In this document: positions 55,935-63,844 of the stretch, piece by piece
Layout of the letters: the number at the start of each line of letters is the position of its first letter
Numbering within the stretch: the first letter of the stretch is position 1
Source of the DNA: Thermoleophilia bacterium SCSIO 60948
GTDB taxonomy: Bacteria > Actinomycetota > Thermoleophilia > Solirubrobacterales > 70-9
Assembly: GCA_021496505.1 (NCBI GenBank)
Contig: CP053031.1
Location: 806,001-870,000, forward strand
Direction of reading: 5' to 3'
Length of the DNA stretch: 64,000 nucleotides
The notes under the pieces: generated by a model
Database searches by the model: none
Told to the model about the DNA's origin: nothing
The model's input: only the letters and a program-made list of their open reading frames with translations
Program-made: the position numbers and the translations under genes

Positions 55935-56776
55935 CCGACCTCGGCCCGCTCGAGCGAGCGCAGTCGCGCGACCTCGACCAATGCCTCGAACAGGCGCGCC
56001 TGCGGGCGGTCCTCGCTGAGCGTCTCGGCGTGCCATTGGACGCCGATCACGAAGTCGCGCGTGACCGACTCGATCCCCTCGATCACGCCGTCGTCGGCGA
56101 ACGCGACGGCCTGGAGCTCGTCGCCCAGCGTGTCGATCGACTGATGGTGAAACGAGTTGACCTCGGTCTCCGTCGTTCCGAGAGCGGCCGAGAGCCGGCT
56201 CTCGGGGTCGATCGTGACCGGATGCGCGGTCCGCGGTCCGATCTCGGCCTGGCGGTGCTGGACGCGGTCGCCGAAGCGCTCCGGGACGTGCTGGAAGAGG
56301 GTTCCGCCGCGGACGACGTTGAGCGCCTGCGCGCCGCGGCAGATCGCGAGGATCGGCAGCCCGCGGCCGTAGGCGAGGTCGGCGAGGGCGAGCTCGGCGA
56401 TGTCGATGTCGCGCCACGTCGGGCCGAGCGCCGGGTGCTCCGGGCGACCGTAGGCGACCGGGTGGATGTCGGGGCCGCCCGACAGGCAGACGGCGTCGAG
56501 GCGACCCAGCATCGGGCCGATCGCCTCCTCGCCGAGCGGTGGCAGGACGACGGGCAGCCCGCCGGCGTCCTCGATCGCCTGGAGGTAGTTGAGGCCGAGT
56601 GACATCTCGCGCCGCGGCGGCTCGCCCCAGCGGGTCTGCTCGACCTGCTTGGCGATCCTCACCTCGGACGTGGTCACGCCGATCAGCGGCCGGTCACCCG
56701 CGTCCTGCTCCGCACCCATCGCCCGATCGTAGGAACGATCGCTGAGCTTGGCGAGGGCGTTCGCGATCGAGCTCAT
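55931..56776 (-). CDS. Gamma-glutamyl-gamma-aminobutyrate hydrolase-like class I glutamine amidotransferase (PuuD-like)
   Basis: 281 residues. DRPLIGVTTSEV, the oxyanion CLSGGPDIHPVAYG, the nucleophile elbow ILAICRGAQALNVVRGGTLFQ (Cys in ICRGAQ) and VIGVQWHAETLS (catalytic His-x-Glu) identify peptidase C26/PuuD. It releases GABA or another amine from its gamma-glutamyl form. The ATG at 56776 overlaps the regulator stop (ATGA). An internal ATG about 19 codons in matches the usual family N-terminus better, so the true start is uncertain. Confidence 0.87.
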   Translation of the reverse strand: MSSIANALAKLSDRSYDRAMGAEQDAGDRPLIGVTTSEVRIAKQVEQTRWGEPPRREMSLGLNYLQAIEDAGGLPVVLPPLGEEAIGPMLGRLDAVCLSGGPDIHPVAYGRPEHPALGPTWRDIDIAELALADLAYGRGLPILAICRGAQALNVVRGGTLFQHVPERFGDRVQHRQAEIGPRTAHPVTIDPESRLSAALGTTETEVNSFHHQSIDTLGDELQAVAFADDGVIEGIESVTRDFVIGVQWHAETLSEDRPQARLFEALVEVARLRSLERAEVG

Positions 56777-57948
56777 CGTGGCAGGGTCGGAGCGATGATC
56801 CGGTAGGCCTTGATCCCGAGCCCGAGACGTTCGCGGTGCTCGCCGAGCGCCGGGTCGAGACCGGTCAGCTCGCGGATCCGGCCGAGCCGGTGGGCGACGG
56901 TGTGGCGATGCGCGTAGACCGCTCGCGCGGTCGCGTTCATGTTGCAGTCGTTGGCGAGGTAGGAATCGAGCGTCCCGAGCAGGTCGGTTCGGTAGCTGCG
57001 GTCGTGGGCGACGAGCGGCTCGACGGTCTCCGAGTAGAAGCGCCGGACCTCCGTGGGGTCGGTCGCGAGCGCGCGAAAGAGCAGCCGGTAGACGCCGTCG
57101 GCCGAGCCGTCGGCGAGCTGGTCGGAGAGCCGCGCGTCGCGGTCGACGACCTCGACCATCAGCTCGGCCTCGTCGACGGCGCGGCCGAGCTCGGCCGGGT
57201 CGCGGCAGACCGACGAGTAGGCGGCCGGTCCATAGGGGCGAAGCCGGCGCGCGATCCGAGCCGCCAGCGTGCGCACCCGCTCGGCCTCCCCGTCGCCGGG
57301 GCCGACCGGCAGCAGCGCGTAGATCCGAAGCTCGCCCTCGACGCCCGGGACGGCGGGGAGCGGCTCGGCGATCGTGCCCGGGAGCTCACCGGTTATCAGC
57401 GCCGCGGCGTGGCGCGGGCGCTCGGAGCGGAGCTTCGCGACGAGCGCCATCGCACCCGAGGACAGATCGCAGCCGAGGCGGGCTGCGCGGCGGACGAGCT
57501 CCGAGGGCTCGGCAGCGCCGTGTCGCAGGTCCTCGAGCAGCGAGCCGCGCAGGCGGTCTGTGACCTCGTCGCGCGCGTCGGCGACCGCGACCTCGGCGAG
57601 GGCGGCGAGAGCCGCGGTGCGAAGGATCGGGTCAGGGTCGATCGCGGGTCCCTCGCCGGGCTCGCGGGCGAGCAGGGTCACGTGGCCGATCGGCGTCCCG
57701 GCGGCCTCGATCGGGATCTCGGCCGACGCGCCGGGCAGCGAATCGGGGCTCACGCCGCGGAGCAGGGCCCCGCTGCGCTCGGTGGCGGCGACGACGTCGG
57801 CGCCGCGGCCGGACCCGGCGGCGAGGCCGCGCCGCGGGATCGCGATGCAGACCGGTCCGCCCGCCTCCTCGGCGGCCAGCTCGGCGACCGCCTCGAGGCC
57901 ACCGCCGGCGAGCAGGGCCGAGAGCATCCGCGAGTGCAGGTCTCGCAT
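56773..57948 (-). CDS. PucR/CdaR-family transcriptional regulator
   Basis: 391 residues. An N-terminal GAF-like sensory region (~15-130) and a central GGDEF-like fold precede the C-terminal PucR helix-turn-helix: LLGTLDSYLANDCNMNATARAVYAHRHTVAHRLGRIRELTGLDP (in two helices, ~340-383). PucR regulators control purine, amine or amino-acid use. It is the first gene of an overlapping operon with the gamma-glutamyl hydrolase and ligase, so a gamma-glutamylated amine is a likely effector. Confidence 0.88.
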   Translation of the reverse strand: MRDLHSRMLSALLAGGGLEAVAELAAEEAGGPVCIAIPRRGLAAGSGRGADVVAATERSGALLRGVSPDSLPGASAEIPIEAAGTPIGHVTLLAREPGEGPAIDPDPILRTAALAALAEVAVADARDEVTDRLRGSLLEDLRHGAAEPSELVRRAARLGCDLSSGAMALVAKLRSERPRHAAALITGELPGTIAEPLPAVPGVEGELRIYALLPVGPGDGEAERVRTLAARIARRLRPYGPAAYSSVCRDPAELGRAVDEAELMVEVVDRDARLSDQLADGSADGVYRLLFRALATDPTEVRRFYSETVEPLVAHDRSYRTDLLGTLDSYLANDCNMNATARAVYAHRHTVAHRLGRIRELTGLDPALGEHRERLGLGIKAYRIIAPTLPR

Positions 57949-57979
57949 CTCCCGGGTCGGCCTCAGCCCTCGAGCGGCG

Positions 57980-58026
57980 AAGCAACCGGCCGGCGGGCGC
58001 GAACTGGCGCTCGCCGGCCGGTGCTT
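57980..58026 (-). terminator. Long GC hairpin downstream of the PII gene
   Basis: ACCGGCCGGCG (57985-57995) and CGCCGGCCGGT (58012-58022) pair perfectly, extended by AAGC/GCTT. It begins 24 bases after the PII stop (minus strand). There is no U-run, so it is a hairpin-only terminator at best. Confidence 0.5.
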
Positions 58027-58049
58027 GGCTCGCGGGTCGTCAGGATCGC

Positions 58050-58406
58050 CTAGACGACCTCGTGGGACTGCAGGACGTGGGTTCCGTCCTCGCCCGTCCG
58101 GATCCGGATCGCCTCCTCGACGGGGATCACGAAGATCTTCCCGTCGCCGACCTCGCCCGATCGCGCGTGCTTGAGGATCGTCTCGACGACGACGGACTTC
58201 TCCGAGTCGTCGACGACGACCTCGAGCTTGAGCTTCGGACGGATGTTCACCGTCAGGCTCGAGCCGCGATAGGTCTCGACGATGCCCTTCTGGCGCCCGG
58301 ACCCCTTGGCCTCGCTGACCGACAGGGACGGAAGCCCCTTGTCGAGCAGCTCGGCCCGGATCGGCTCGAACGCCTCATGGCGAATGAACGCCTCGATCTT
58401 CTTCAT
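58050..58406 (-). CDS. glnB: PII signal-transduction protein lacking the uridylylated tyrosine
   Basis: 118 residues, co-linear with E. coli GlnB without gaps up to the T-loop: GRQKG at 37-41, YRG at 46-48, then S49-S50-L51 instead of A49-E50-Y51, K58 kept, and IRIRTGE in the C-terminal part. It should bind ATP/ADP and 2-oxoglutarate (Q39, K58, R101 and R103 positions kept). Tyr51, the uridylylation or adenylylation site, is Leu. Ser49, the residue phosphorylated in cyanobacterial PII, is present. It lies 15 bases after amt on the same strand and would plug the transporter. Confidence 0.92.
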   Translation of the reverse strand: MKKIEAFIRHEAFEPIRAELLDKGLPSLSVSEAKGSGRQKGIVETYRGSSLTVNIRPKLKLEVVVDDSEKSVVVETILKHARSGEVGDGKIFVIPVEEAIRIRTGEDGTHVLQSHEVV

Positions 58407-58421
58407 CTGAGCGTGGCCCTC

Positions 58422-59897
58422 CTAGACCGTGGTCGGGCGGTCGACGCCGGCCGCCGTCGAATTGGTCGCAACCGGGGTCCCCGCGACGTGCGGGGTCATC
58501 GGCGGCGTCGACAGCTCCTCCGTCGGGATGAACTGCTCCGGATAGCCGTACATGCCATGGCTGGAGATGTCCACGCCGGCGAGCTCTTCCTCACGTGAGA
58601 CACGCAACCCGATCGTCGCCTTGATGGCGGCGAAGATCGCGATCGAGAGGACGAACACCAGGATGAACCCTGCCACCACGCCGACCGCCTGGACGGCCAG
58701 CTGGCCGAGTGTCGAGCCGAACGAGGCGTCGCCCGTGATGCCGTACCAGATGCCCGGTGCGGCCCCCTCGAGAACGAGTGCCGGGGCACCGAAGATCCCG
58801 ATCGAGAGCGTGCCCCAGATGCCCGCCAGCCCGTGGGCCGAGAGCGCTCCGACCGGATCGTCGAGGTACTTCTCGATGATCAGCACGCCGAAGACGACGA
58901 GGACTCCGGCGATGACGCCGATGATCGGCGCCGCCCAGAAGTTCACGTAGCCCGAGGGCGCCGTGATCGCGACGAGTCCGGCCACCGCGCCGTTGCCGAC
59001 CATGCCGACGTCGACGGTCCTCGTCTTGAGGAAGATCGTCGCGCAGGCGGCGAGAGCTCCGGCCGCGGCCGCGAGCTGGGTGTTGAGCGCGACGTTCGCG
59101 AACGCGTTGCCCGAGGTGCCGAACGTCGATCCGGCGTTGAACCCGTACCAGCCGACCCACAGGATCAGCACCCCGAGGCCGACGATCGGCATCGAGTGGC
59201 CGGGAATCGCCCGCGGTGAGCCATCGGACGCGTACTTGCCGATCCGCGGTCCGAGCAGCAGCAGCGCCGCGAGCCCGCCGACCGCACCGGTGAGGTGGAC
59301 GACCGTCGAGCCGGCGAAGTCCATCACCGGCTTGCCGCCGACGTCGGCGAGCAGACCGCCGCCGTAGACGCCGTGGGCGACGAGCGGATAGATGATCGCG
59401 GCGAAGAACACCGCGTAGATCGCGTAGGCCGAGAACTTGATCCGTTCGAGCGTGGTTCCCCAGACGATCGCCAGGGAGACCGCGCAGAACAGCATCCCGA
59501 ACAGCATCAGCGCGACGTCGGCGCCGGTCTGGGTGACCCCGCCCACGTTGTCTCCGAGCGCGTAGAAGAAGCCCTCGGTGCCGAAGATCTTGTTGCCCGA
59601 CAGCGAGCTGATCCCGTAGCCGACTGCCCACCACGCGATCGTCGCGATCCCGAGGTTGACGAAGATCTTCGCGACCCCCGCGCCGACGTTCTTACCCCTC
59701 GAGAAACCGATCTCGAGGAAGAGGAACCCCGCCTGCATGAACAGGACGAGCACCGCCGCGACCATCACCCAGGTCGTATCGAGCTGTCCCTTGAGCGCCC
59801 CTGTGGACGGCCCCTGTGCCAGGGCCGAGCCAGGCAGCGCCAGAAGCGCCACCGACGCTGCTGTCGCGGCGAGGCCGAGCCTCTTTCTCATCCGCAT
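58422..59897 (-). CDS. amt: Ammonium transporter Amt
   Basis: 491 residues. A cleavable signal-like N-terminus (LLALPGSALAQG) and 11 membrane helices. The pore elements are present: LFMQAGFLFLEIGFSRGKN, the FAGSTVVHLTGAVGGLAALLLLG block (conserved His of the twin-His pair), ILWVGWYGFNAGSTFG (phenylalanine gate region) and DPVGALSAHGLAGIWGTLSIGI (second His). It takes up ammonium, blocked by the PII protein encoded directly downstream. ATG 59897 is 3 bases after AGGAGG; ATG 59891 (9 bases) is an equally good start. Confidence 0.95.
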   Translation of the reverse strand: MRMRKRLGLAATAASVALLALPGSALAQGPSTGALKGQLDTTWVMVAAVLVLFMQAGFLFLEIGFSRGKNVGAGVAKIFVNLGIATIAWWAVGYGISSLSGNKIFGTEGFFYALGDNVGGVTQTGADVALMLFGMLFCAVSLAIVWGTTLERIKFSAYAIYAVFFAAIIYPLVAHGVYGGGLLADVGGKPVMDFAGSTVVHLTGAVGGLAALLLLGPRIGKYASDGSPRAIPGHSMPIVGLGVLILWVGWYGFNAGSTFGTSGNAFANVALNTQLAAAAGALAACATIFLKTRTVDVGMVGNGAVAGLVAITAPSGYVNFWAAPIIGVIAGVLVVFGVLIIEKYLDDPVGALSAHGLAGIWGTLSIGIFGAPALVLEGAAPGIWYGITGDASFGSTLGQLAVQAVGVVAGFILVFVLSIAIFAAIKATIGLRVSREEELAGVDISSHGMYGYPEQFIPTEELSTPPMTPHVAGTPVATNSTAAGVDRPTTV

Positions 59898-60097
59898 TTT
59901 CCTCCTATGTCCATCCCTGGCGAGAGCCCGGACGGTCGCGTTCACCATCAGCCGAGCAAGCTAGGTGCGCGCCGGAGCACGGTCGTTATCCCGTTGTCGA
60001 GAATTCGCCGGGCCGCCGTTGTACCGGTGGTAGGAGCCCAGGACGGGAACCTGGACAGGATGGACGAAGGAGCGCCCGGCCGCGGGGGCCTTCGCGC

Positions 60098-60113
60098 GAG
60101 GCGCGCGCGCCTC
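60098..60113 (-). terminator. Palindromic hairpin after the MBL hydrolase gene
   Basis: GAGGCGCG-CGCGCCTC, fully self-complementary, 9 bases after the stop codon on the minus strand; on the opposite strand it is followed by GTTTCG. Possible terminator without a strong U-run. Confidence 0.4.
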
Positions 60114-60121
60114 GTTTCGGT

Positions 60122-60997
60122 CTAGGCGACCGCGGCCGGCTCGCGGCCGGCCGCGACGTCGACGCGCTCGCCCTCACGGGCCAGGCTGACGCTCGCGGAA
60201 TCGTGACCGAGCTCGGCCCAGCGCGCCGCGGCGGAGGACTCGAGCTCGTCGAGGAACTCGTCGGAGTGCAGCGGATCGTGGTGGAAGAGCAGCAGTCGGC
60301 GCGGGTCGACGAGATCGGCGAACGCGAGCGCGTCGGCGAGGCCCGAGTGGCCCCAGCCGCGATGCTGCGGGTACTCCTCGTCGGTGTACTGGCAGTCGTG
60401 GATCAGCAGGTCGGCGCCGAGCGCGAGGTCGGTGCCGGAGATCCATTCGCGCTCCGCGGAGGCGAGCGGACCGCACATCGCGGGCTCGTGGTCGGGGATG
60501 TAGCAGAGGCTCTCACCGCCGGCCTCGATCCGGTAGCCGAGCGTCGGGCCGCGGTGGATCACGGGCGCCGAGCGGATCGTCGCGTCGCCGATCCGCCACT
60601 CGTTTCGCGGCGTCTCCTCGAAGGACACGTCGCAGGGCAGCTCGCGGACCTCGACGGGGGAGAGCGGGGCCGAGATGTAGCGGGCGATCCGGTCCTCGAG
60701 CGAGATCTCGGGCGAGCTCGGGCCCCAGATCACGATCTCGGCCTCGGAGCGGAAGCAGGGCGGGAAGAACATCAACCCCTGGATGTGGTCGAGGTGCAGG
60801 TGGGTGAGCAGGATGTTGATCCGCTTCGCCTCGACGAGGTCGAGCCCGAGCGTCCGGATGCCGGTGCCGGCGTCGAGTATCAGGTACTCGTCGTCCCCGA
60901 CGTCGACGCTCACGCACGAGGTGTTGCCGCCGTAGCGGTTCATCTGAGGTCCCGGGGCGGGAACCGAGCCGCGCGCTCCCCAGACCCCGATCCTCAT
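60122..60997 (-). CDS. MBL-fold metallohydrolase
   Basis: 291 residues. The N-terminal RIGVWGARGSVPAPGPQMNRYGGNTSCVSV and the metal motif ILLTHLHLDHIQGL (HxHxDH) place it with the PhnP/ribonuclease Z-like metallo-beta-lactamases. Later metal ligands are in YIPDHEP, DLLIHDCQYT and LLFHHDPLHSDE. The order of C-terminal His residues matches response-linked phosphodiesterase-type MBL proteins (e.g. 3',5'-cyclic nucleotide). Four-base overlap with the upstream PAS gene. Confidence 0.83.
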   Translation of the reverse strand: MRIGVWGARGSVPAPGPQMNRYGGNTSCVSVDVGDDEYLILDAGTGIRTLGLDLVEAKRINILLTHLHLDHIQGLMFFPPCFRSEAEIVIWGPSSPEISLEDRIARYISAPLSPVEVRELPCDVSFEETPRNEWRIGDATIRSAPVIHRGPTLGYRIEAGGESLCYIPDHEPAMCGPLASAEREWISGTDLALGADLLIHDCQYTDEEYPQHRGWGHSGLADALAFADLVDPRRLLLFHHDPLHSDEFLDELESSAAARWAELGHDSASVSLAREGERVDVAAGREPAAVA

Positions 60998-61470
60998 CGA
61001 AGCGCCTCGATCGAACCGATCGTGCTCGAGCCCGGGCGGTAGGGGGCGGGGTCGTCGTCGTCGAGCGACCAGAACAGGATCATCGCGCCCGACGCCGCCC
61101 GCGAAGGGCCGACGACGGGGAAGGTCGAGGCCTCGACGGGGATCGTCTCGCCGCCGGGACGCCGGACCTGGAACTCGCCGTGCGCCGGGCGGGCGGCGCG
61201 GATCGCCTCGCCGGCACTCATCCGGTCCACACCGAGCGGTTTTCCGTTGCTGTCGATCGGGCCGAAGGCGGTCGACCACTCCTCGGCGCTCATCCGGCCC
61301 ACGTCCTCGAACGCGCGGCCGAGGACCGCCGCCGCCGCCTCGTTGAAGAACAGCAGCGTGGTGTCCGAGTCGACGAGCAACGCCGGGGTCGAGACGTTCG
61401 TCAGCAGGTTGCGCGCGAGGATCATCTCGAGCGGCTGCTGGCCGGTCTTCTGCTTGCTCTCCCTGCTCAT
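60994..61470 (-). CDS. PAS-domain sensor protein
   Basis: 158 residues. Essentially one PAS fold: NVSTPALLVDSDTTLLFFNEAAAAVLGRAFEDVG (strands and helix), the helix MSAEEWSTAFGPIDSNGKPL and the final strands GEFQVRRPGGETIPVEASTFPVVG, AASGAMILFWSLDD. There is no output domain, so it likely signals by protein contact, perhaps with the MBL hydrolase with which it is co-translated (ATGA). ATG 61470 is used; a TTG at 61482 is possible. Divergent from the GGDEF gene. Confidence 0.8.
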   Translation of the reverse strand: MSRESKQKTGQQPLEMILARNLLTNVSTPALLVDSDTTLLFFNEAAAAVLGRAFEDVGRMSAEEWSTAFGPIDSNGKPLGVDRMSAGEAIRAARPAHGEFQVRRPGGETIPVEASTFPVVGPSRAASGAMILFWSLDDDDPAPYRPGSSTIGSIEALR

Positions 61471-61576
61471 CCGCAGGTTCAATTATCCACGAACCTCGAT
61501 GGACAATCCGGAGCGTTCGCGGTCCTGCACGTGCGCGCGCTCAAGCGGCGGTCGCCGCGGGCCGATAAGCGACCCG

Positions 61577-62770
61577 ATGCGGGGCAGAGTCGACAACGGG
61601 ATCGAGGACGAGCGAACCGAGCTGCGAGCGGCCCGCGAGCGAATCGCGGCGCTCGAGACCGAGCTCTCGCGGGCGCGCTCGCGAGACAGCGTGATCACCG
61701 CTCTGCCGGGCGTCCGCGCCTTCCGCGCCCAGCTCGCGCTGGAGGTTCAGCGCGCGCGGCGCTATCGCCGGCCGCTGACCGTCCTCGCGCTCGACATCGA
61801 CGGCTTCCGGGGCGTGAACGTCGAGGGCGGAATGGCCCGCGGCGACGCGTTGCTGCGCGAGGTCGCCGCGCTGATCGCGGCCGAGACTCGCGTCAACGAC
61901 CAGATCTGCCGGCTCGGCGGCGACGAGTTCGCGGTCCTGCTGCCCGAGACCCCCGTCGACGGCGCGCTCGAGGTGACGCGGCGGATCCTCGCCGGTTTCG
62001 GCTCGCTCGACGGGCCGGAGCGCTGGCGCCGCTCGGCGTCGATCGGGATCGCGGCGCTCGGCGCGGATCAGGCGCCGGAGGAGTTGCTCGTCGCGGCGCG
62101 CGAGGCGCTCGAAGAGGCCCAGTCGCTCGGTGGCGCGACGTTTTCGGTCTGGAGCGGCGGGCGCGAGGCGCCGGCGGCGATCGCGATGCACGGCGAGCTC
62201 GTGGCGACGCTCGAGTCCGCGCTCGGCGACGCCGAGCGCTCGGTCGACGGCCTGACGGTCGCGTCGCTGGCGACGATGCTGGCCGAGAAGATCGGCCTCG
62301 GACCCGACGCCGTCTCGCACATCGCGACGGCCGCCCGCCTACACGACATCGGCAAGTCCGCGGTCCCGGCCGAGATCCTCGCCAAGCCCGGGCCGCTCGA
62401 CGCGACCGAATGGGCGATCGTCCGCCAGCATCCGATCGTCGGCGAGCGCCTGATCGCGTCGATGCCGGGCATGGCCACCGTCGCGCGGATCGTCAGGCAC
62501 TCACACGAGCGCTGGGACGGCGGCGGCTACCCGGATGCCCTGTCGGGCGGCGAGATCCCGTTCGGCTCGAGGATCGTGCTCGTCGCCGATGCCTTCCTCG
62601 CGATGCGCTCCGAGCTGCCCTACTCGCCGGCGCGCTCGGAGGCCGAGGCCACGCGCGAGCTCGTCGCCGGAGCCGAGCGGCAGTTCGACCCGCGGGTCGT
62701 CGAGACCCTCGTCGGGATCCTCTACGGAATGGCGCAGAGCGGGCGCGCGGCGCCCGCGACCGCCGGCTAG
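61577..62770 (+). CDS. GGDEF-HD-GYP cyclic di-GMP turnover protein
   Basis: 397 residues. A short coiled coil (~15-35) leads into a GGDEF domain (~40-170) with TVLALDIDGFRGVN and an intact RLGGDEFAV, the site for making c-di-GMP. An HD-GYP domain (~205-380) follows with ARLHDIGKSAVP, RQHPIVGERLI and HSHERWDGGGYPDALSGGEIPFGSRIVLVADAF (read in parts), the site for breaking it. No membrane segment. Dual proteins often keep one activity. Its TAG shares CTAG with the convergent gene. Confidence 0.9.
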   Translation: MRGRVDNGIEDERTELRAARERIAALETELSRARSRDSVITALPGVRAFRAQLALEVQRARRYRRPLTVLALDIDGFRGVNVEGGMARGDALLREVAALIAAETRVNDQICRLGGDEFAVLLPETPVDGALEVTRRILAGFGSLDGPERWRRSASIGIAALGADQAPEELLVAAREALEEAQSLGGATFSVWSGGREAPAAIAMHGELVATLESALGDAERSVDGLTVASLATMLAEKIGLGPDAVSHIATAARLHDIGKSAVPAEILAKPGPLDATEWAIVRQHPIVGERLIASMPGMATVARIVRHSHERWDGGGYPDALSGGEIPFGSRIVLVADAFLAMRSELPYSPARSEAEATRELVAGAERQFDPRVVETLVGILYGMAQSGRAAPATAG

Positions 62771-63393
62771 TTCCCGCCGACGTCGGGCGTCCCGCGGCCG
62801 CCGGAGTCGGTCGGCTGCGAGCGCAGGTCGGAGATCTGGTCGCGGAGCTCGTCGATGTCGTCCTGGGCCACCTCGAGCTCGCTCTGTGCGGTTCGCGCGT
62901 CCGATTGCGAGGAGGCGAGCTGGGACTCGAGCTCGTCGATCCGGCTCGACAGCTCATCGATGTCCTCGTTCGAGACATCGGCCGCCTGCTGTCCAATCAG
63001 GTCGAGCTGGTCGCGGATCGCCGACACGTCGCTGCGGGTCGCACTGTCCTCCTGGAGCCCGAGCGCGAGCACGATCGCGACCGCGGCGGCGGCCAGGGCC
63101 AGGACGCAGGCGGCGCCGAGGGCGTAGGTGCGGATGCCGAGCCGGCGGCGGAGCGTCGCGACCTCGGCCGCGAGGCGTTCGGCCTCGCTCGGCAGCGGCT
63201 CGACGGGCGGCGCGACGGGATCACCGGCCGCGCCGGCCGCGCCCTCGGGTGCCGGCTCGCCGGGCTTGGGCCCCGCGGCCGGGTCGGGCTTCACACCGGC
63301 CTCGCCGGGGCCTGTCGCGCCCGGGTCGGCCGCCGCAGGCTCGCCCGCGGCAGGATCGGCCGGCTTCGGACCTGGTTTGCGGCGACCGAACAC
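62767..63393 (-). CDS. Bitopic membrane protein with Pro/Ala-rich arm and coiled coil
   Basis: 208 residues from GTG 63393. A Pro/Ala/Gly-rich cytoplasmic arm (~1-70) and short helix (SEAERLAAEVATLRRRLG) precede one membrane helix (~90-112) and a C-terminal outside coiled coil (~115-195) with heptad-like IRDQLDLI, IDELSSRIDELESQLA, ELEVAQDDIDELRDQI. Similar architecture is found in cell-division or envelope-tethering proteins, but I do not recognise a family. It follows the rhodanese gene by 5 bases. Confidence 0.65.
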   Translation of the reverse strand: MFGRRKPGPKPADPAAGEPAAADPGATGPGEAGVKPDPAAGPKPGEPAPEGAAGAAGDPVAPPVEPLPSEAERLAAEVATLRRRLGIRTYALGAACVLALAAAAVAIVLALGLQEDSATRSDVSAIRDQLDLIGQQAADVSNEDIDELSSRIDELESQLASSQSDARTAQSELEVAQDDIDELRDQISDLRSQPTDSGGRGTPDVGGN

Positions 63394-63398
63394 GGAGC

Positions 63399-63761
63399 TC
63401 AGCGGGGGGCGGGGAGGGGCGAGACGACCTCGCCGTTCTCGGGCTCGAGCGGCAGGCCGTCCGCGGCCCACGCGGTGATGCCCCCGTCGAGGTTGCGGGC
63501 GTCGTAGCCGGCCTCGCGGAAGGCCTGGACCGCCAGCGACGAGCGGCTGCCCGACTTGCAGGCGAAGATCACCGTGCGCTCGCTCGGCAGCTCGCCGGCG
63601 CGACCCGACAGCTCGTTCATCTCGATGTGGGTCGACCCGGGTATCCGGCCGGCGTCCCACTCCTCGGGCTGGCGCACGTCCACGATCAGGGCCTCGCCCG
63701 ATTCGACGAGCTCACGGGCCTGCTCGGGCCCGACGTCGGTCTGCGCTGATGCGTCATTCAC
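63399..63761 (-). CDS. Rhodanese-like single-domain protein
   Basis: 120 residues. Rhodanese fold with ALIVDVRQPEEWDAGRIPGSTHI and the active-site loop VIFACKSGSRSSLAVQAF (Cys-x5-Arg, catalytic Cys in ACKSGSRS), then GYDARNLDGGITAWAADGLPL. It moves a persulfide sulfur in the cytoplasm; the acceptor is unknown. GTG 63761 starts the frame. Confidence 0.9.
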   Translation of the reverse strand: MNDASAQTDVGPEQARELVESGEALIVDVRQPEEWDAGRIPGSTHIEMNELSGRAGELPSERTVIFACKSGSRSSLAVQAFREAGYDARNLDGGITAWAADGLPLEPENGEVVSPLPAPR

Positions 63762-63844
63762 GGCGCAATCAATACCATCCCGCGTCGCCGCCAGGGGCGG
63801 CCTTCCCTCCAGTTCTCGCCACCTTCTTCCAAAGGAGCCCCTTC

